Assembly: GCA_964583765.1 (NCBI GenBank)
Contig: CAZOWW010000126.1
Location: 1 to 16,183 of the forward strand
DNA length: 16,183 nt
Reading direction: 5' to 3'
DNA from: CAZOWW01 sp964583765
GTDB taxonomy: Bacteria > Actinomycetota > Actinomycetes > Actinomycetales > Kineosporiaceae
Below the pieces are notes generated by a model. That model did no database searches and was not told where the DNA came from. It saw only the letters and a list, made by a program, of their open reading frames with translations. Shown here one piece after another: positions 6,501-16,183 of the stretch. Position 1 is the first letter of the stretch, and each line of letters starts with the position of its first letter. The translations under genes were made by a program, and so were the position numbers.

Positions 6501-7103
6501 TTCGAGTCCTTCCGGGCCTGGCTGGCCGGCGAGGGACAGGACGACGACCTCGGCTACGCGCTCGCGAACCTTGCCCTCGCCGCCGACGAGACCGGCGACG
6601 ACCGGGCCCGAGGACTCGTCGAAGCGACCGAGGCCGCCGCGGCCGTCATCGACGCGATACCCGACCGGGCCCAGGTCCTCGGCACGGTGGGGTTGCTCCA
6701 CCTGCGCCGCGACGACGCCGATCCCGAGGAGACGGTGGGGACGCTGCGCACCGCGGTCGAGCTCACGCACCGGTCGGGGCAGCTCCTGCGCATGCCCGAA
6801 CTCACCTGTCTCCTGGGCGCGGCCCATCTGCGGGCCGGACGCTCGGGCACGGCTGCCCGGCTGCTCGCGGCCGGGCAGAGCTGGGCCAGGACGCAGGGGA
6901 TCCGCCCCGGTCGGCTGGCTGCGGAGGCTGTGGCGCGGGCCGAGAAGGAGCTCGCCGCGGTGCTGTCGGACGACGAACTGCGAGCCGGGCAGGTACGGGG
7001 ATCCCTGGTGCCCTTCGGTTCCCTGACCGGATTACGGGACCTCGAGCGCGACCTCGTCGTACACGTGGACCTCCGTCCGATCCGTGAGCCCGCCGAGCGC
7101 TGA
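3540..7103 (+). CDS. AfsR-type SARP transcriptional regulator with NB-ARC ATPase and TPR domains
   Basis: This is a cytosolic STAND-type activator of the AfsR class. Seen, numbered from ATG 3540: a winged-helix DNA-binding domain beginning EIRVLGPLEVRVDG (about 10-100), a bacterial transcriptional activation (BTAD) domain (about 100-250), a Pro/Gly/Ala-rich linker (about 257-377), an NB-ARC ATPase with Walker A GPGGTGKT (410-417), Walker B LLVLDN (D480) and GLPL (581-584), a second Pro-rich linker (about 671-737) and TPR-like helical repeats to the end. At 1187 residues it is larger than AfsR (about 990), largely because of the two linkers. A GTG at 3528 is an alternative start; neither start has a clear Shine-Dalgarno sequence. 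ATP-dependent oligomerisation with TPR ligand sensing is inferred from the family. It is divergent from the RGTKW micropeptide genes. Confidence 0.92.
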   Translation: MAGQELAARVEIRVLGPLEVRVDGIEVTVGGRRPRALLGVLAISAGSAVSTDRLAELLWGEDPPASVTNALQVYASNLRRAITPEGSPSLLVSQSGGYCLRVPAEAVDALRFDRTCHLGREQLTNGRPDLAVQTLRAALDLWRGRPLPDLRPQTSADAVVTRLEESRLAALADRIDAEAALGRYAHLVPELEELVALHPLNERFVGQLITAQYHSGQQAGALGTYTAASQRLSDELGVDPSPALRALHRQVLRQELRPARPPVAPDIAGPAPGVTGGTAPGGDLGAPPGGLAGASPGPQAATALAPGLIPGRPPEADPGPSAPGTPLSMPDLALSRTADPATAGPATASPATAGPDGALGSTPPPSPGRARSHRTELRRPRTPLIGRQEELRQALALLADPSVRLLTVVGPGGTGKTRFALEVAQALNAPVVPLAAVAEPADVLPEVCRALGAVPDRADEPAVNVAAAALAGGARLLVLDNLEHLLRDDEPLIELDDLLDQAEDLTLLCTSRTVLRLRGEHVLALPPLPVPQVGCDPDPEEMLRSDAVRLFRDRVRAVQPGFEITPGNAEAVASVCRMVDGLPLALELAAARVRTLPPEQLARRMGNRLSLLTGGARDLPDRHRSMRAALDWSARLLEPVELWLFAQLGIFVGGCTLEAAESVCTVDDGLPDATAGRPATPFSTASPAWPAAPTDPLWPALTASSPLPSPPATPFSTPTPATPPASAPGLDLPPWYPIGQGADADVIDVVERLVDKSLVVPDSSGRLSMLETVREYAAGVLSARADVHPESVRALRRRHAQYYAQLAAQLGPAWRDADPVRRAMLEQETANLTAALHHARDDADGDLLGQLIVNLLDYWFFSGQLAQASRWFEIARNAPVPGPLRTRLVLSRANFALVQGDPAQAQEIFQAAHAEAALLGDIRVVARVLRGLAVAHRYAGALSEALEDLDGAIAAATVARSPAIPELENERAEVLFELGRTEEAVPVFESFRAWLAGEGQDDDLGYALANLALAADETGDDRARGLVEATEAAAAVIDAIPDRAQVLGTVGLLHLRRDDADPEETVGTLRTAVELTHRSGQLLRMPELTCLLGAAHLRAGRSGTAARLLAAGQSWARTQGIRPGRLAAEAVARAEKELAAVLSDDELRAGQVRGSLVPFGSLTGLRDLERDLVVHVDLRPIREPAER
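5571..5689 (+). repeat. In-frame 20-nt direct repeat inside the second SARP linker
   Basis: CCGGCCACGCCGTTCTCGAC occurs at 5571-5590 and identically at 5670-5689. The offset is 99 nt, exactly 33 codons, and both copies encode PATPFST. This suggests that the Pro-rich linker grew by an in-frame duplication. Confidence 0.8.
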
Positions 7104-7123
7104 CCCAGGGCCGGTTCCGGGCC

Positions 7124-7184
7124 GCCCGTCGCCCGTCGCCCGTCGCCCGTCGCCCGTCGCCCGTCGCCCGTCGCCCGTCGCCCG
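7124..7184. repeat. 7-nt tandem repeat (GCCCGTC), at least 8.7 copies, truncated by the gap
   Basis: Perfect GCCCGTC heptamers start about 20 nt after the stop of the SARP gene and continue unbroken into the run of N. The true array length is unknown. The array is probably what broke the assembly. Confidence 0.95.
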
Positions 7185-7284
7185 NNNNNNNNNNNNNNNN
7201 NNNNNNNNNNNNNNNNNNNNNNNNNNNNNNNNNNNNNNNNNNNNNNNNNNNNNNNNNNNNNNNNNNNNNNNNNNNNNNNNNNNN
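7185..7284. other. Assembly gap (100 N)
   Basis: Exactly one hundred N bases, the usual placeholder for a gap of unknown size. Content and length are not known, so the distance between the SARP gene and the NlpC/P60 gene is unreliable. A small gene could be hidden here. Confidence 0.97.
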
Positions 7285-7294
7285 TGGGAGCGAA

Positions 7295-7313
7295 CACCAC
7301 ACGCCGTGCGGTG
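7295..7313 (-). terminator. Possible terminator hairpin after the NlpC/P60 gene
   Basis: On the minus strand CACCGCAC-GGC-GTGTGGTG forms an 8-bp stem with one G-U pair, 17 nt past the stop codon at 7330. Only TT follows, so intrinsic termination would be weak. It is placed where a terminator is expected, next to the gap. Confidence 0.35.
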
Positions 7314-7329
7314 GACGCATGTCGTGCGA

Positions 7330-8142
7330 TCAGACACGTGACGTGAGCACCCCGTGGGTGATCAGGTATCCCCAGGTCACCGCGCCCACCTGCCCCCGCG
7401 AGCCCATCCACATGCGCAGCTGCAGTTGTCGCACCGCGGTGCGGGTGAGCACGCTCATGATTCCGTCCACCTGCACCGGGAACCCGTTGGCCCGCAGGCG
7501 GTACTGCACCAGCTCCGTCTGGGCCGCGGACCAGTGCGTGTCCACCGGGAAGAATCCGTGCGGCAGCGTGCCGAGTGGCCGCACCACGAACGGCATCAGG
7601 TTGGTCGTGTGCAGAGGCTCCAGTTGCACGACCGTCCCCGGGTGGGGTGCGGCAATGACCATGCCCGAGCCCAGGTACAGCGCCACGTGGTAGACGCTGT
7701 TCGGGTCATTCGCGGCGCTGCCCCAGAACACGAGATCGCCGGGCTGCAGGTTCACCAGGGGCACCCGGGTGGTATCGGAGTACGTGTACTGCCGGCGCGA
7801 GGTGCGCCCGATCTCCAGACCGGCAGCCTCGAAGGAGCGCATGGTCAGACCGGAGCAGTCGAAGTTGTCCGGCCCTTGCCCACCCCAGGCATAGGGCTTG
7901 CCCACCTGCGCGAAGGCGAACGCGACCGCTCGTGCCGCGGCCTGGGCGGGATCGAGGCCGCCCCGCACCCGGCCGGCGACCGAACGGACCGGAGCGGGGA
8001 GCACCGTCGCGACCCGCCCACCGGCGAGGGCCGCAGCAGGGTCGTCCACGCCCGGCAGACACACGCCCAGCAGACTCAGGACACCGAGCGCCGCTGCACC
8101 GACCACCTGGACCCGGGCCCGGGGCCGCCTCGCTCCAGCCAT
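7330..8142 (-). CDS. NlpC/P60 family cell-wall hydrolase with C-terminal peptidoglycan-binding-like domain
   Basis: This is a predicted exported cysteine endopeptidase that cleaves peptide stems of peptidoglycan. Start ATG 8142 has GGAGG 8 nt upstream; earlier in-frame starts add an Arg-rich tail that is not conserved. Seen: a basic N-terminus and hydrophobic segment (residues 11-30, signal peptide or anchor), an NlpC/P60 domain with catalytic Cys96 in NFDCSGL, His152 in VYHVALYLG and a third polar residue His167 in APHPG, and a C-terminal segment (about 203-262) resembling PG_binding_1 (QYRLRANGFPVQVDG, TRTAVRQLQ). A Cys in the signal region (LLGVC) lacks a proper lipobox. It follows a penicillin-binding protein gene on the same strand after 375 bp, so the two may act in the same wall-remodelling process but need not be co-transcribed. 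Confidence 0.92.
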   Translation of the reverse strand: MAGARRPRARVQVVGAAALGVLSLLGVCLPGVDDPAAALAGGRVATVLPAPVRSVAGRVRGGLDPAQAAARAVAFAFAQVGKPYAWGGQGPDNFDCSGLTMRSFEAAGLEIGRTSRRQYTYSDTTRVPLVNLQPGDLVFWGSAANDPNSVYHVALYLGSGMVIAAPHPGTVVQLEPLHTTNLMPFVVRPLGTLPHGFFPVDTHWSAAQTELVQYRLRANGFPVQVDGIMSVLTRTAVRQLQLRMWMGSRGQVGAVTWGYLITHGVLTSRV

Positions 8143-8517
8143 CTGTGCCACCTCCACCTCGAGCCGGCAGGGCGTCGTGGACCTGCCCGTCCAGCGCACC
8201 GGAGCTCCTGACCCCGCGCGCACCTCGCGCCGGCCGAGTCGGGTCACCGACACGAAATCGACGCTCCGTGAGCATCATCACCCACAGTGAGATGCCGGGG
8301 GGTGGACGACGCGCCGCGGAATGGCGCGGACGGTGAAGGGCAAGCCCCGGGGGAAGTCCCTCCGGTCAGCGACGGCCGGGACGTCCCTGGGCACGCCGTC
8401 TGGCCGCCAGCACCGGGCAACCCCCCGGACGCTCGGCGGGAACTCGGCGGCGGCGACAGGCGAGACGGTCAGCGGCACTCTGCCGGCCGGTGATGCCCGG
8501 GGTACGCCGGGACGCGT
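8143..8517. other. 375-bp non-coding leader between the PBP and NlpC/P60 genes
   Basis: No frame here has a ribosome binding site and coding bias. The minus strand contains several short self-complementary blocks (GGGACGTCCC, CTGGCGGCCAG, CGGCA-GAG-TGCCG), so a structured leader is possible, though GC-rich DNA gives such blocks easily. NlpC/P60 genes of actinomycetes are often preceded by the c-di-AMP (ydaO) riboswitch. I looked for its conserved GGGGTGAA and GTCAGCTAACC blocks and found only GTCGCTGACC, which is not enough to call it. Confidence 0.5.
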
Positions 8518-10401
8518 TCACGAGACCGCGGAGCTGTTGACCGCCGTCAGGAAGGACGCGGCGACAGGCGCGGCCGCCGTCCCGCCCGACTTGCCGGTCT
8601 CCACGTAGACGGCGAAGGCCACCGACCCCTGCCAGCCCACGAACCAGCAGTGTGCGGAGTCGCCGGAGCCGAACTCGGCGGTGCCCGTCTTGGCGTAGAC
8701 GGGACCGCCCGCCAGGTGGGCCACGCGGGTTCCGGTGCCCGAGGTCACCACCGCCCGCATGAGGGCACGCAGGGACTCGGCATTCGGCACCGGATGTTCG
8801 ACGCAGTCTGGGCAGTCCGCGAGGATGCGGGGCTGATGCCAGGTGCCACTGGCGACCCCCGCCGCGACGGAGGCCATCTCCAGCGGGCTGGCCTCGACCC
8901 GGCCCTGCCCGATCGCGTCCGCGGCGGCCTCGGTCGCGGTCTGCGGCGCTGGCATGCTGCCCGCCGCGCTGCCCACGGGCAGGGGCTTGGTGGGGTTCTG
9001 GGAGGAGCCCGTGTCGAAGCCGTAGACCGCGGCCGCATCGGAGAGCGCACCGTCGGGAAGGGAGCTCGCGAGCGAGATGAACGCGGTGTTGCAGCTCATC
9101 GCGAACGCCTTGGTCACGGACATCGTCTGGGACGGCGCCGCCTCGTAGTTGTGGAACACCTTGCCGTGCACGGTCAGCGTCTGGCTGCAGGTCACCTGCG
9201 ACGACGGGGTCGCGCCGTGGGCGAAGGCCGCGGTCGACGTGATGATCTTGAAGGTGGAGCCGGGGGCCATGGTGCGGATCAGGGCCGGCGGCAGGCCACC
9301 ACCGTGGACGTTCGCGGCCACCCGCAACTGTCCCGTGGGCACGTCGATCGCCACGAGCGCGGCGGGGACCGTCACCCCGGCGAGCGCGCGTTCGGCCGCC
9401 CGCTGCATCCGCAGGTCGAGCGTGGTCCGCACCGGCGTGCCGAGGGTTCCCGGCCACCGCTGGATCTCGTTGACCACGGATCGGTCCGCGGTGTGGACCA
9501 CCGCGAGGATCGACTCGTCCTTGCCCCGCAGCTGCGTGTCGTAGATGCGTTCGAGTCCGGTCTTCCCGGTGCCGTCCGGGTTCAGAACGCCGGCGATGCT
9601 GCCCTTCAGGTCATCGTCCCCCGACAGCGGAAGCCCGTGCCGGTCGAGTACCTCGGCCCGGCCCTTCGTGCCGACGAGGAGATCGAGCCGTTGCCCGCGT
9701 ACCAGGCCGGGGTAGACGGTGTCCGAGCTGAAGTCCACCCGGGCCGGGCCCTGTCCGCCGGTCGCGGACGGGTCGGTGTTCTCGGCACCGTCCCCGCCGA
9801 CGGTGGCGGTCGTGGCCTCGGCCGAACCGTCGGTGGCCGAACCGTTCGAGGGGTCGGCCGAGGTGCTGGTCACGGGGATCTCCCGCGTCAGGTGGAGCGT
9901 GGTGCTGTAGCTGACCTGGCCGAGGTCGCGCAGGGTGAGGGTCACGCTGAACGGCAGCGACATCGTGATCGGGTCGTACTGTCCGGGCGAGACCGCCACA
10001 GCGGTCAGGTGCAGGCGCTGGGCCATGCCGCCGTAGACGCGGTTCATGTCGTCGGTCGGGTCCGCGACCAGCTTCTGCATGGCGGCGTAGTCACCGGCCT
10101 GCCAGGCGGCGAGGTAGGCCCGCCCCACGTCCTCCGGGCCCGTGGGTGCCGTGGTCGTCGGGACGATCGCGGGCTTGAGCGCCCCGCTCGAGGCCTGGGT
10201 CCCCCCGCCCCAACCGGGGACTCGATCACGGAACGCGTACAGCCCGCAGGCAGCCGCGGCGACCACCACCACGGCCACGATCACCAGAGCGAGCGATCCC
10301 GACGAGCGACGGCTCGCTGCGTTCCTCGGTGCTGCATTCATCGGTGCGGTGTTCCTGGATGCCGGGTTCCTGGGTGCCGGCGTCATTCCCCCACCCCCCA
10401 C
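8518..10401 (-). CDS. Penicillin-binding protein (transpeptidase with NTF2-like N-terminal domain)
   Basis: This is a membrane-anchored D,D-transpeptidase that crosslinks peptidoglycan outside the membrane. Seen (627 residues): a cytosolic tail with pentapeptide repeats (7-31), a single membrane helix (about 36-57), an NTF2-like/MecA-N-type domain (from EDVGRAYLAAWQAGDY, about 88-190), a Ser/Thr/Gly/Ala-rich insert (SNGSATDGSAE and onward), and a transpeptidase domain with the three active-site motifs: S382-TFK, S436-C-N438 and K571-TG. All catalytic residues are intact. GTG 10401 gives the longest form; ATG 10386 is equally possible, and the G-rich stretch between them blurs the Shine-Dalgarno sequence. 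There is no glycosyltransferase domain, so it is class B-like. The NTF2-like domain type is shared with low-affinity PBPs, but resistance cannot be inferred. Confidence 0.93.
   Translation of the reverse strand: MGGGGMTPAPRNPASRNTAPMNAAPRNAASRRSSGSLALVIVAVVVVAAAACGLYAFRDRVPGWGGGTQASSGALKPAIVPTTTAPTGPEDVGRAYLAAWQAGDYAAMQKLVADPTDDMNRVYGGMAQRLHLTAVAVSPGQYDPITMSLPFSVTLTLRDLGQVSYSTTLHLTREIPVTSTSADPSNGSATDGSAEATTATVGGDGAENTDPSATGGQGPARVDFSSDTVYPGLVRGQRLDLLVGTKGRAEVLDRHGLPLSGDDDLKGSIAGVLNPDGTGKTGLERIYDTQLRGKDESILAVVHTADRSVVNEIQRWPGTLGTPVRTTLDLRMQRAAERALAGVTVPAALVAIDVPTGQLRVAANVHGGGLPPALIRTMAPGSTFKIITSTAAFAHGATPSSQVTCSQTLTVHGKVFHNYEAAPSQTMSVTKAFAMSCNTAFISLASSLPDGALSDAAAVYGFDTGSSQNPTKPLPVGSAAGSMPAPQTATEAAADAIGQGRVEASPLEMASVAAGVASGTWHQPRILADCPDCVEHPVPNAESLRALMRAVVTSGTGTRVAHLAGGPVYAKTGTAEFGSGDSAHCWFVGWQGSVAFAVYVETGKSGGTAAAPVAASFLTAVNSSAVS
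10321..10380 (-). repeat. 15-nt coding tandem repeat, four units, at the PBP N-terminus
   Basis: Four imperfect 15-nt units (plus-strand type GTTCCTGGGTGCCGG) encode pentapeptides of the form A-(P/S)-(R/M)-N-x in the cytosolic tail. The period preserves the frame. Such repeats change copy number readily, so length may vary between strains. Confidence 0.8.
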
Positions 10402-10430
10402 ATGTCAGGGAGACGTCCCCACTGACCCAC

Positions 10431-10461
10431 AACCTACGCCCCGGACGCCCGGTCGTGACAA
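10431..10461 (-). promoter_or_regulatory. Candidate promoter of the PBP gene
   Basis: On the minus strand TTGTCA (10456-10461) and TAGGTT (10431-10436) are separated by 19 nt, about 30 nt upstream of the PBP start. The spacing is slightly long for a housekeeping sigma factor. The same -10-like hexamer, TAGGTT, occurs upstream of nifJ. Confidence 0.25.
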
Positions 10462-10513
10462 CGGACCGGCGTTCGCCGGCCATGGCGGGACCGGTGGTGT
10501 GGGAGAAGACACA

Positions 10514-10528
10514 CCGGAACCGTTCCGG
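10514..10528. promoter_or_regulatory. Perfect palindrome CCGGAAC-N-GTTCCGG upstream of the PBP gene
   Basis: A 15-nt perfect dyad lies about 55 nt upstream of the candidate PBP -35 element, between it and the terminator of the nifJ operon. It has the form of a dimeric repressor or activator site. The binding protein is unknown. Confidence 0.35.
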
Positions 10529-10575
10529 CAGATCCGGACCGACGGGCTTCCGGGGGGACGGACGCCGGACACGCA

Positions 10576-10607
10576 GAGGGGCCCGCCGGCATGCCGACGG
10601 GCCCCTC
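10576..10607 (-). terminator. Terminator hairpin of the nifJ operon
   Basis: A 14-bp stem on the minus strand (GAGGGGCCCGTCGG paired with CCGGCGGGCCCCTC, one G-U pair, CATG loop) begins 13 nt after the stop codon of the dihydroorotate-dehydrogenase-like gene. There is no U-tract, as is common for actinobacterial terminators. It is the most stable simple hairpin I found in the window. Confidence 0.75.
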
Positions 10608-10619
10608 GAACGTGCACAC

Positions 10620-11641
10620 CTACCAGGTGAGAACCGGCTGGTAGCTGGAGAGGACCTTGCGGTAGTTGCTCCGCTCGAAGGCGGACGGGTCCTCGGCTCC
10701 GGCCGCGCTCAGACTGCCCCGCAGCTGGGCGATCGACTCGTAGTCGCGCTCGGTCAGCCACCGGCGGATCTCCGTGAGCACCGAGGCGACGTGCTCGGGG
10801 CCGTGCCGGAGCACCGCCGACGTCATGCACGCGACATCCGCGCCGACGAGGAGCGTCTTGAGCACGTCCGCCGCGCTGTGCACCCCGGAACTGGCCGCCA
10901 ACGAGGTCGACGGCAGTTGCGGCCGCAGGATGGCCAGCCAGCGCAGCGGGAGCCGGAGCTCCCGCGCGTCGGACAGGTCCACCCGCGGCTGCACCGACAG
11001 CGACTGCAGGTCGAGATCGGGCTGGTAGAACCGGTTGAAGAGCACCAACCCGTTCGCACCCACGTCCACCGCCGAGGCCGCGAAGTGCGCCGTCGAGGAG
11101 AAGTACGGCGAGAGCTTGACCGTCAGGGGCACCTGCACCGCCGACTTGACCTCGGAGATGATCTCCAGGTACCCCGCCTCGACATCGGCGGCCGACCGGC
11201 GGGGATCCGCCGCAACCGCGTAGATGTTCAGTTCGATCGCATCGGCACCGGCGTCCCCGAGCATGGTCGCGTACCGCGACCACGACCCGCGGTGGGCCGC
11301 GTTCACGCTGGCGATCACCGGGATCCCCAGTGCGGCCTTGGCCTCGGACACCAGACGCACGTGCCTGTCCGGACCGAGCTCACCCAGGTTGACCTCGGGC
11401 AGGAAGTTCATCGACTCGGGGAAGCTGTCCCGCCCCTGTTCCAGGGACGCGTGCAGCGACAGCTCCTCGTCGATCACCTCCTCCTCGAACAGCGAGGGCA
11501 GCACGACCGCGGCGGTGCCGGCTGCCTCGAGCCGCTTCAGGGTCTCGACATCCCCGGTGAGAGGGCTGGCCGAGGCCACGATCGGGCCGGACAGCTCGAG
11601 GCCGAGGTACTGCGTGGCCAGCGCGGTTGCGGACAGATCGC

Positions 11642-11645
<4 letters not shown>
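10620..11645 (-). CDS. Dihydroorotate dehydrogenase-like flavoprotein (nifJ-associated)
   Basis: This is a 341-residue TIM-barrel flavoprotein of the dihydroorotate-dehydrogenase superfamily. Seen: LGLELSGPIVASASPLTG at the N-terminus (first barrel strand), VIASVNAAHRGSW, ELNIYAVAADP where true PyrD has its asparagine-rich substrate loop, LTVKLSPYFSS, LFNRFYQPDLDL, and the FMN-phosphate region SSGVHSAADVLKTLLVGADV. The substitution around ELNIYAV suggests it is not the pyrimidine-pathway enzyme. Genes of this type recur next to nifJ in many bacteria, so an electron-transfer role with pyruvate:ferredoxin oxidoreductase is plausible but unproven. GTG 11645 has AAGGAG 6 nt upstream and overlaps the nifJ stop as GTGA, so the two are translationally coupled. 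A strong hairpin follows. Confidence 0.88.
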
Positions 11646-15265
<3,620 letters not shown>

Positions 15266-15352
15266 AGTTTGCCTCCGGGCAGAGGATGTACGTGTCGGGC
15301 TCCGCGCGTCCTGGTTGATCATCGCGATCTCACCGACATGCCTGCAGCCTTC

Positions 15353-15380
15353 AACCTAGGCGCGCCGGGCCCGGACAGAA
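15353..15380 (-). promoter_or_regulatory. Candidate nifJ promoter
   Basis: On the minus strand TTCTGT (15375-15380) and TAGGTT (15353-15358) are separated by 16 nt, about 88 nt upstream of the nifJ start. A GGGACCTTGTGACCTTC stretch overlaps the -35 region. It vaguely recalls hypoxia-regulator sites but does not fit the DosR consensus spacing. Confidence 0.3.
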
Positions 15381-15533
15381 GGTCACAAGGTCCCGGGCAC
15401 GCCGGGCAGGGTCATGCTCGCAGGTCCGGTACCCAACTCCGACGGCGCCCTCGGTCCTCGGCGCGCCGATACGCCACCCCGCGCAGTGACAATTCGCAGC
15501 ATCGAGGCCACGTTCAGCGAATGCGACGGGGGA

Positions 15534-16183
15534 TCATCCGGTGTTCTGCAGACCGGCTGCGGCACCGTTGACCGTCAACAGCAGTACGTGACCCCAGTCC
15601 TGCTTGCTGTTCGTCCCACCGTCGCCGGCTGCCCGGCTGTCCGAGGCCCCTGTGCTGTTGGTGGTCACTGTGCTGTCGGCGGCCGAGCTGTCGCCGGCCG
15701 ACCGGGTGGCATCGGCACGCAGGACCCGCAGGGCCCGGAGTTGCAGTTGGCTCAGGGCATCGATGTAGGGCGCTCGCAGAGCCAGCGCGGTCCGCAGCTC
15801 GTGCTTGCGTTCCAGCAACACGGACTCGTCGAGCACCGCGAGGACCTGCTGCAGGGTCAAGTCGAATTCGCTCAGGACCGCAGCCGTGACGTCCGGGCGG
15901 TTCCCCAGGGCCAGGAACTGCTCGGCGAGCCTGCGGTCCGCCTTGGCCAGGCTCATCTCGGCGACATCGACCATGGTGGCGAACAGCGGCCATCGGGCGT
16001 ACGCCTCACGCAACAGCGCCGGATCGCCGACCGCCGCCAACCCGCTGCCCAATCCGAACCAGCCCGGCACGTTCGCGCGAGTCTGCGACCAGGCGAAGAC
16101 CCACGGAATGGCCCGCAGATCGGCCAGATCACGCCCGGAGGTCGCCCCACTGCGACGGGCCGGTCGTGACCCCAGGCGCAGTT
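15534..16183 (-). CDS. ppc: Phosphoenolpyruvate carboxylase, C-terminal part (5' end outside window)
   Basis: This is the C-terminal 215 codons of PEP carboxylase, which fixes bicarbonate onto PEP to give oxaloacetate for the TCA cycle. Seen: LGSRPARR followed by DLRAIPWVFAWSQTR (conserved catalytic/effector region), VPGWFGLGSGL, the stretch EMSLAKADRRLAEQF, LRAPYIDALSQLQLRALR, and the invariant C-terminus VNGAAAGLQNTG directly before TGA 15534. Between LRVLR and HVLLLTVNG lies a Ser/Thr/Ala/Gly/Asp-rich insert of about 35 residues where most PEPCs have a short loop. The conserved QNTG terminus is intact, so the enzyme is probably active. It is upstream of and co-directional with nifJ (268-bp gap, probably separate promoters). 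Both act at the PEP/pyruvate node. Confidence 0.95.
   Translation of the reverse strand, partial: LRLGSRPARRSGATSGRDLADLRAIPWVFAWSQTRANVPGWFGLGSGLAAVGDPALLREAYARWPLFATMVDVAEMSLAKADRRLAEQFLALGNRPDVTAAVLSEFDLTLQQVLAVLDESVLLERKHELRTALALRAPYIDALSQLQLRALRVLRADATRSAGDSSAADSTVTTNSTGASDSRAAGDGGTNSKQDWGHVLLLTVNGAAAGLQNTG

Noticed and set aside
8053..8064. Lipobox making the NlpC/P60 protein a lipoprotein
   Set aside because: The sequence LLGVC has Val at the -1 position, where Gly, Ala or Ser is needed.
8143..8517. c-di-AMP (ydaO) riboswitch
   Set aside because: Only one partial match (GTCGCTGACC) to the 3' block; the GGGGTGAA block is absent. Would need a covariance-model search.
8650..10425. A 591-codon plus-strand frame antisense to the PBP gene
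   Set aside because: Composition is Arg/Gly/Val/His-biased with no motif, whereas the minus strand shows intact STFK, SCN and KTG motifs.
15358..15400. DosR/DevR box upstream of nifJ
   Set aside because: The half-sites GTGAC and GTCC are spaced 5 rather than 4 nt apart and the second half ends in G; the consensus GGGAC-N4-GTCCC is not met.

Overview
The window comes from a high-GC actinomycete. All long genes show extreme G/C at third codon positions, GTG starts, and a gene content (AfsR-type SARP regulator, NTF2-domain penicillin-binding protein, NlpC/P60 hydrolase, geranylgeranyl-reductase-family oxidoreductase) typical of filamentous Actinobacteria. The Pro/Ala/Gly/Ser/Thr-rich inserts in many proteins together with NifJ would fit a Frankia-like lineage. 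That is only a guess, because no phylogenetic marker is present.

Layout. (1) 1-2382, minus strand: an operon of an MFS exporter followed by an FAD-dependent geranylgeranyl-reductase-family enzyme. The two genes overlap by 4 nt (GTGA), and the enzyme runs off the left edge. (2) 2383-3539: a 1.1-kb non-canonical region with a 24-nt tandem duplication, a 26-nt tandem repeat carrying a CCGTG-N7-CACGG dyad, and two tiny minus-strand genes (18 and 24 codons). Each tiny gene encodes tandem RGTKW(A/N) hexapeptides, and the region also holds several perfect inverted repeats. (3) 3540-7103, plus strand: a giant SARP-NB-ARC-TPR regulator, divergent from the tiny genes. (4) 7124-7329: a heptanucleotide repeat running into a 100-N assembly gap. 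(5) 7330-10401, minus strand: an NlpC/P60 hydrolase with a peptidoglycan-binding-like domain and a class B-like penicillin-binding protein, i.e. two cell-wall genes. (6) 10620-15265, minus strand: pyruvate:ferredoxin oxidoreductase NifJ and a dihydroorotate-dehydrogenase-like flavoprotein, overlapping by 4 nt and closed by a strong hairpin. (7) 15534-16183: the C-terminus of phosphoenolpyruvate carboxylase, running off the right edge.

How the genes relate. NifJ (pyruvate/acetyl-CoA with reduced ferredoxin) and PEP carboxylase (oxaloacetate supply) both act at the PEP/pyruvate node. The PBP and the NlpC/P60 enzyme make and cut peptidoglycan. The most unusual element is the pair of RGTKW-repeat micropeptide genes. 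The repeat units differ only at synonymous positions apart from the alternating linker residue, each gene has an SD-like sequence, and they sit head-to-head with a large TPR-containing STAND regulator. I do not recognise them as a described family. A second theme is that low-complexity inserts, several still visible as DNA tandem repeats, sit in at least five of the seven large proteins.
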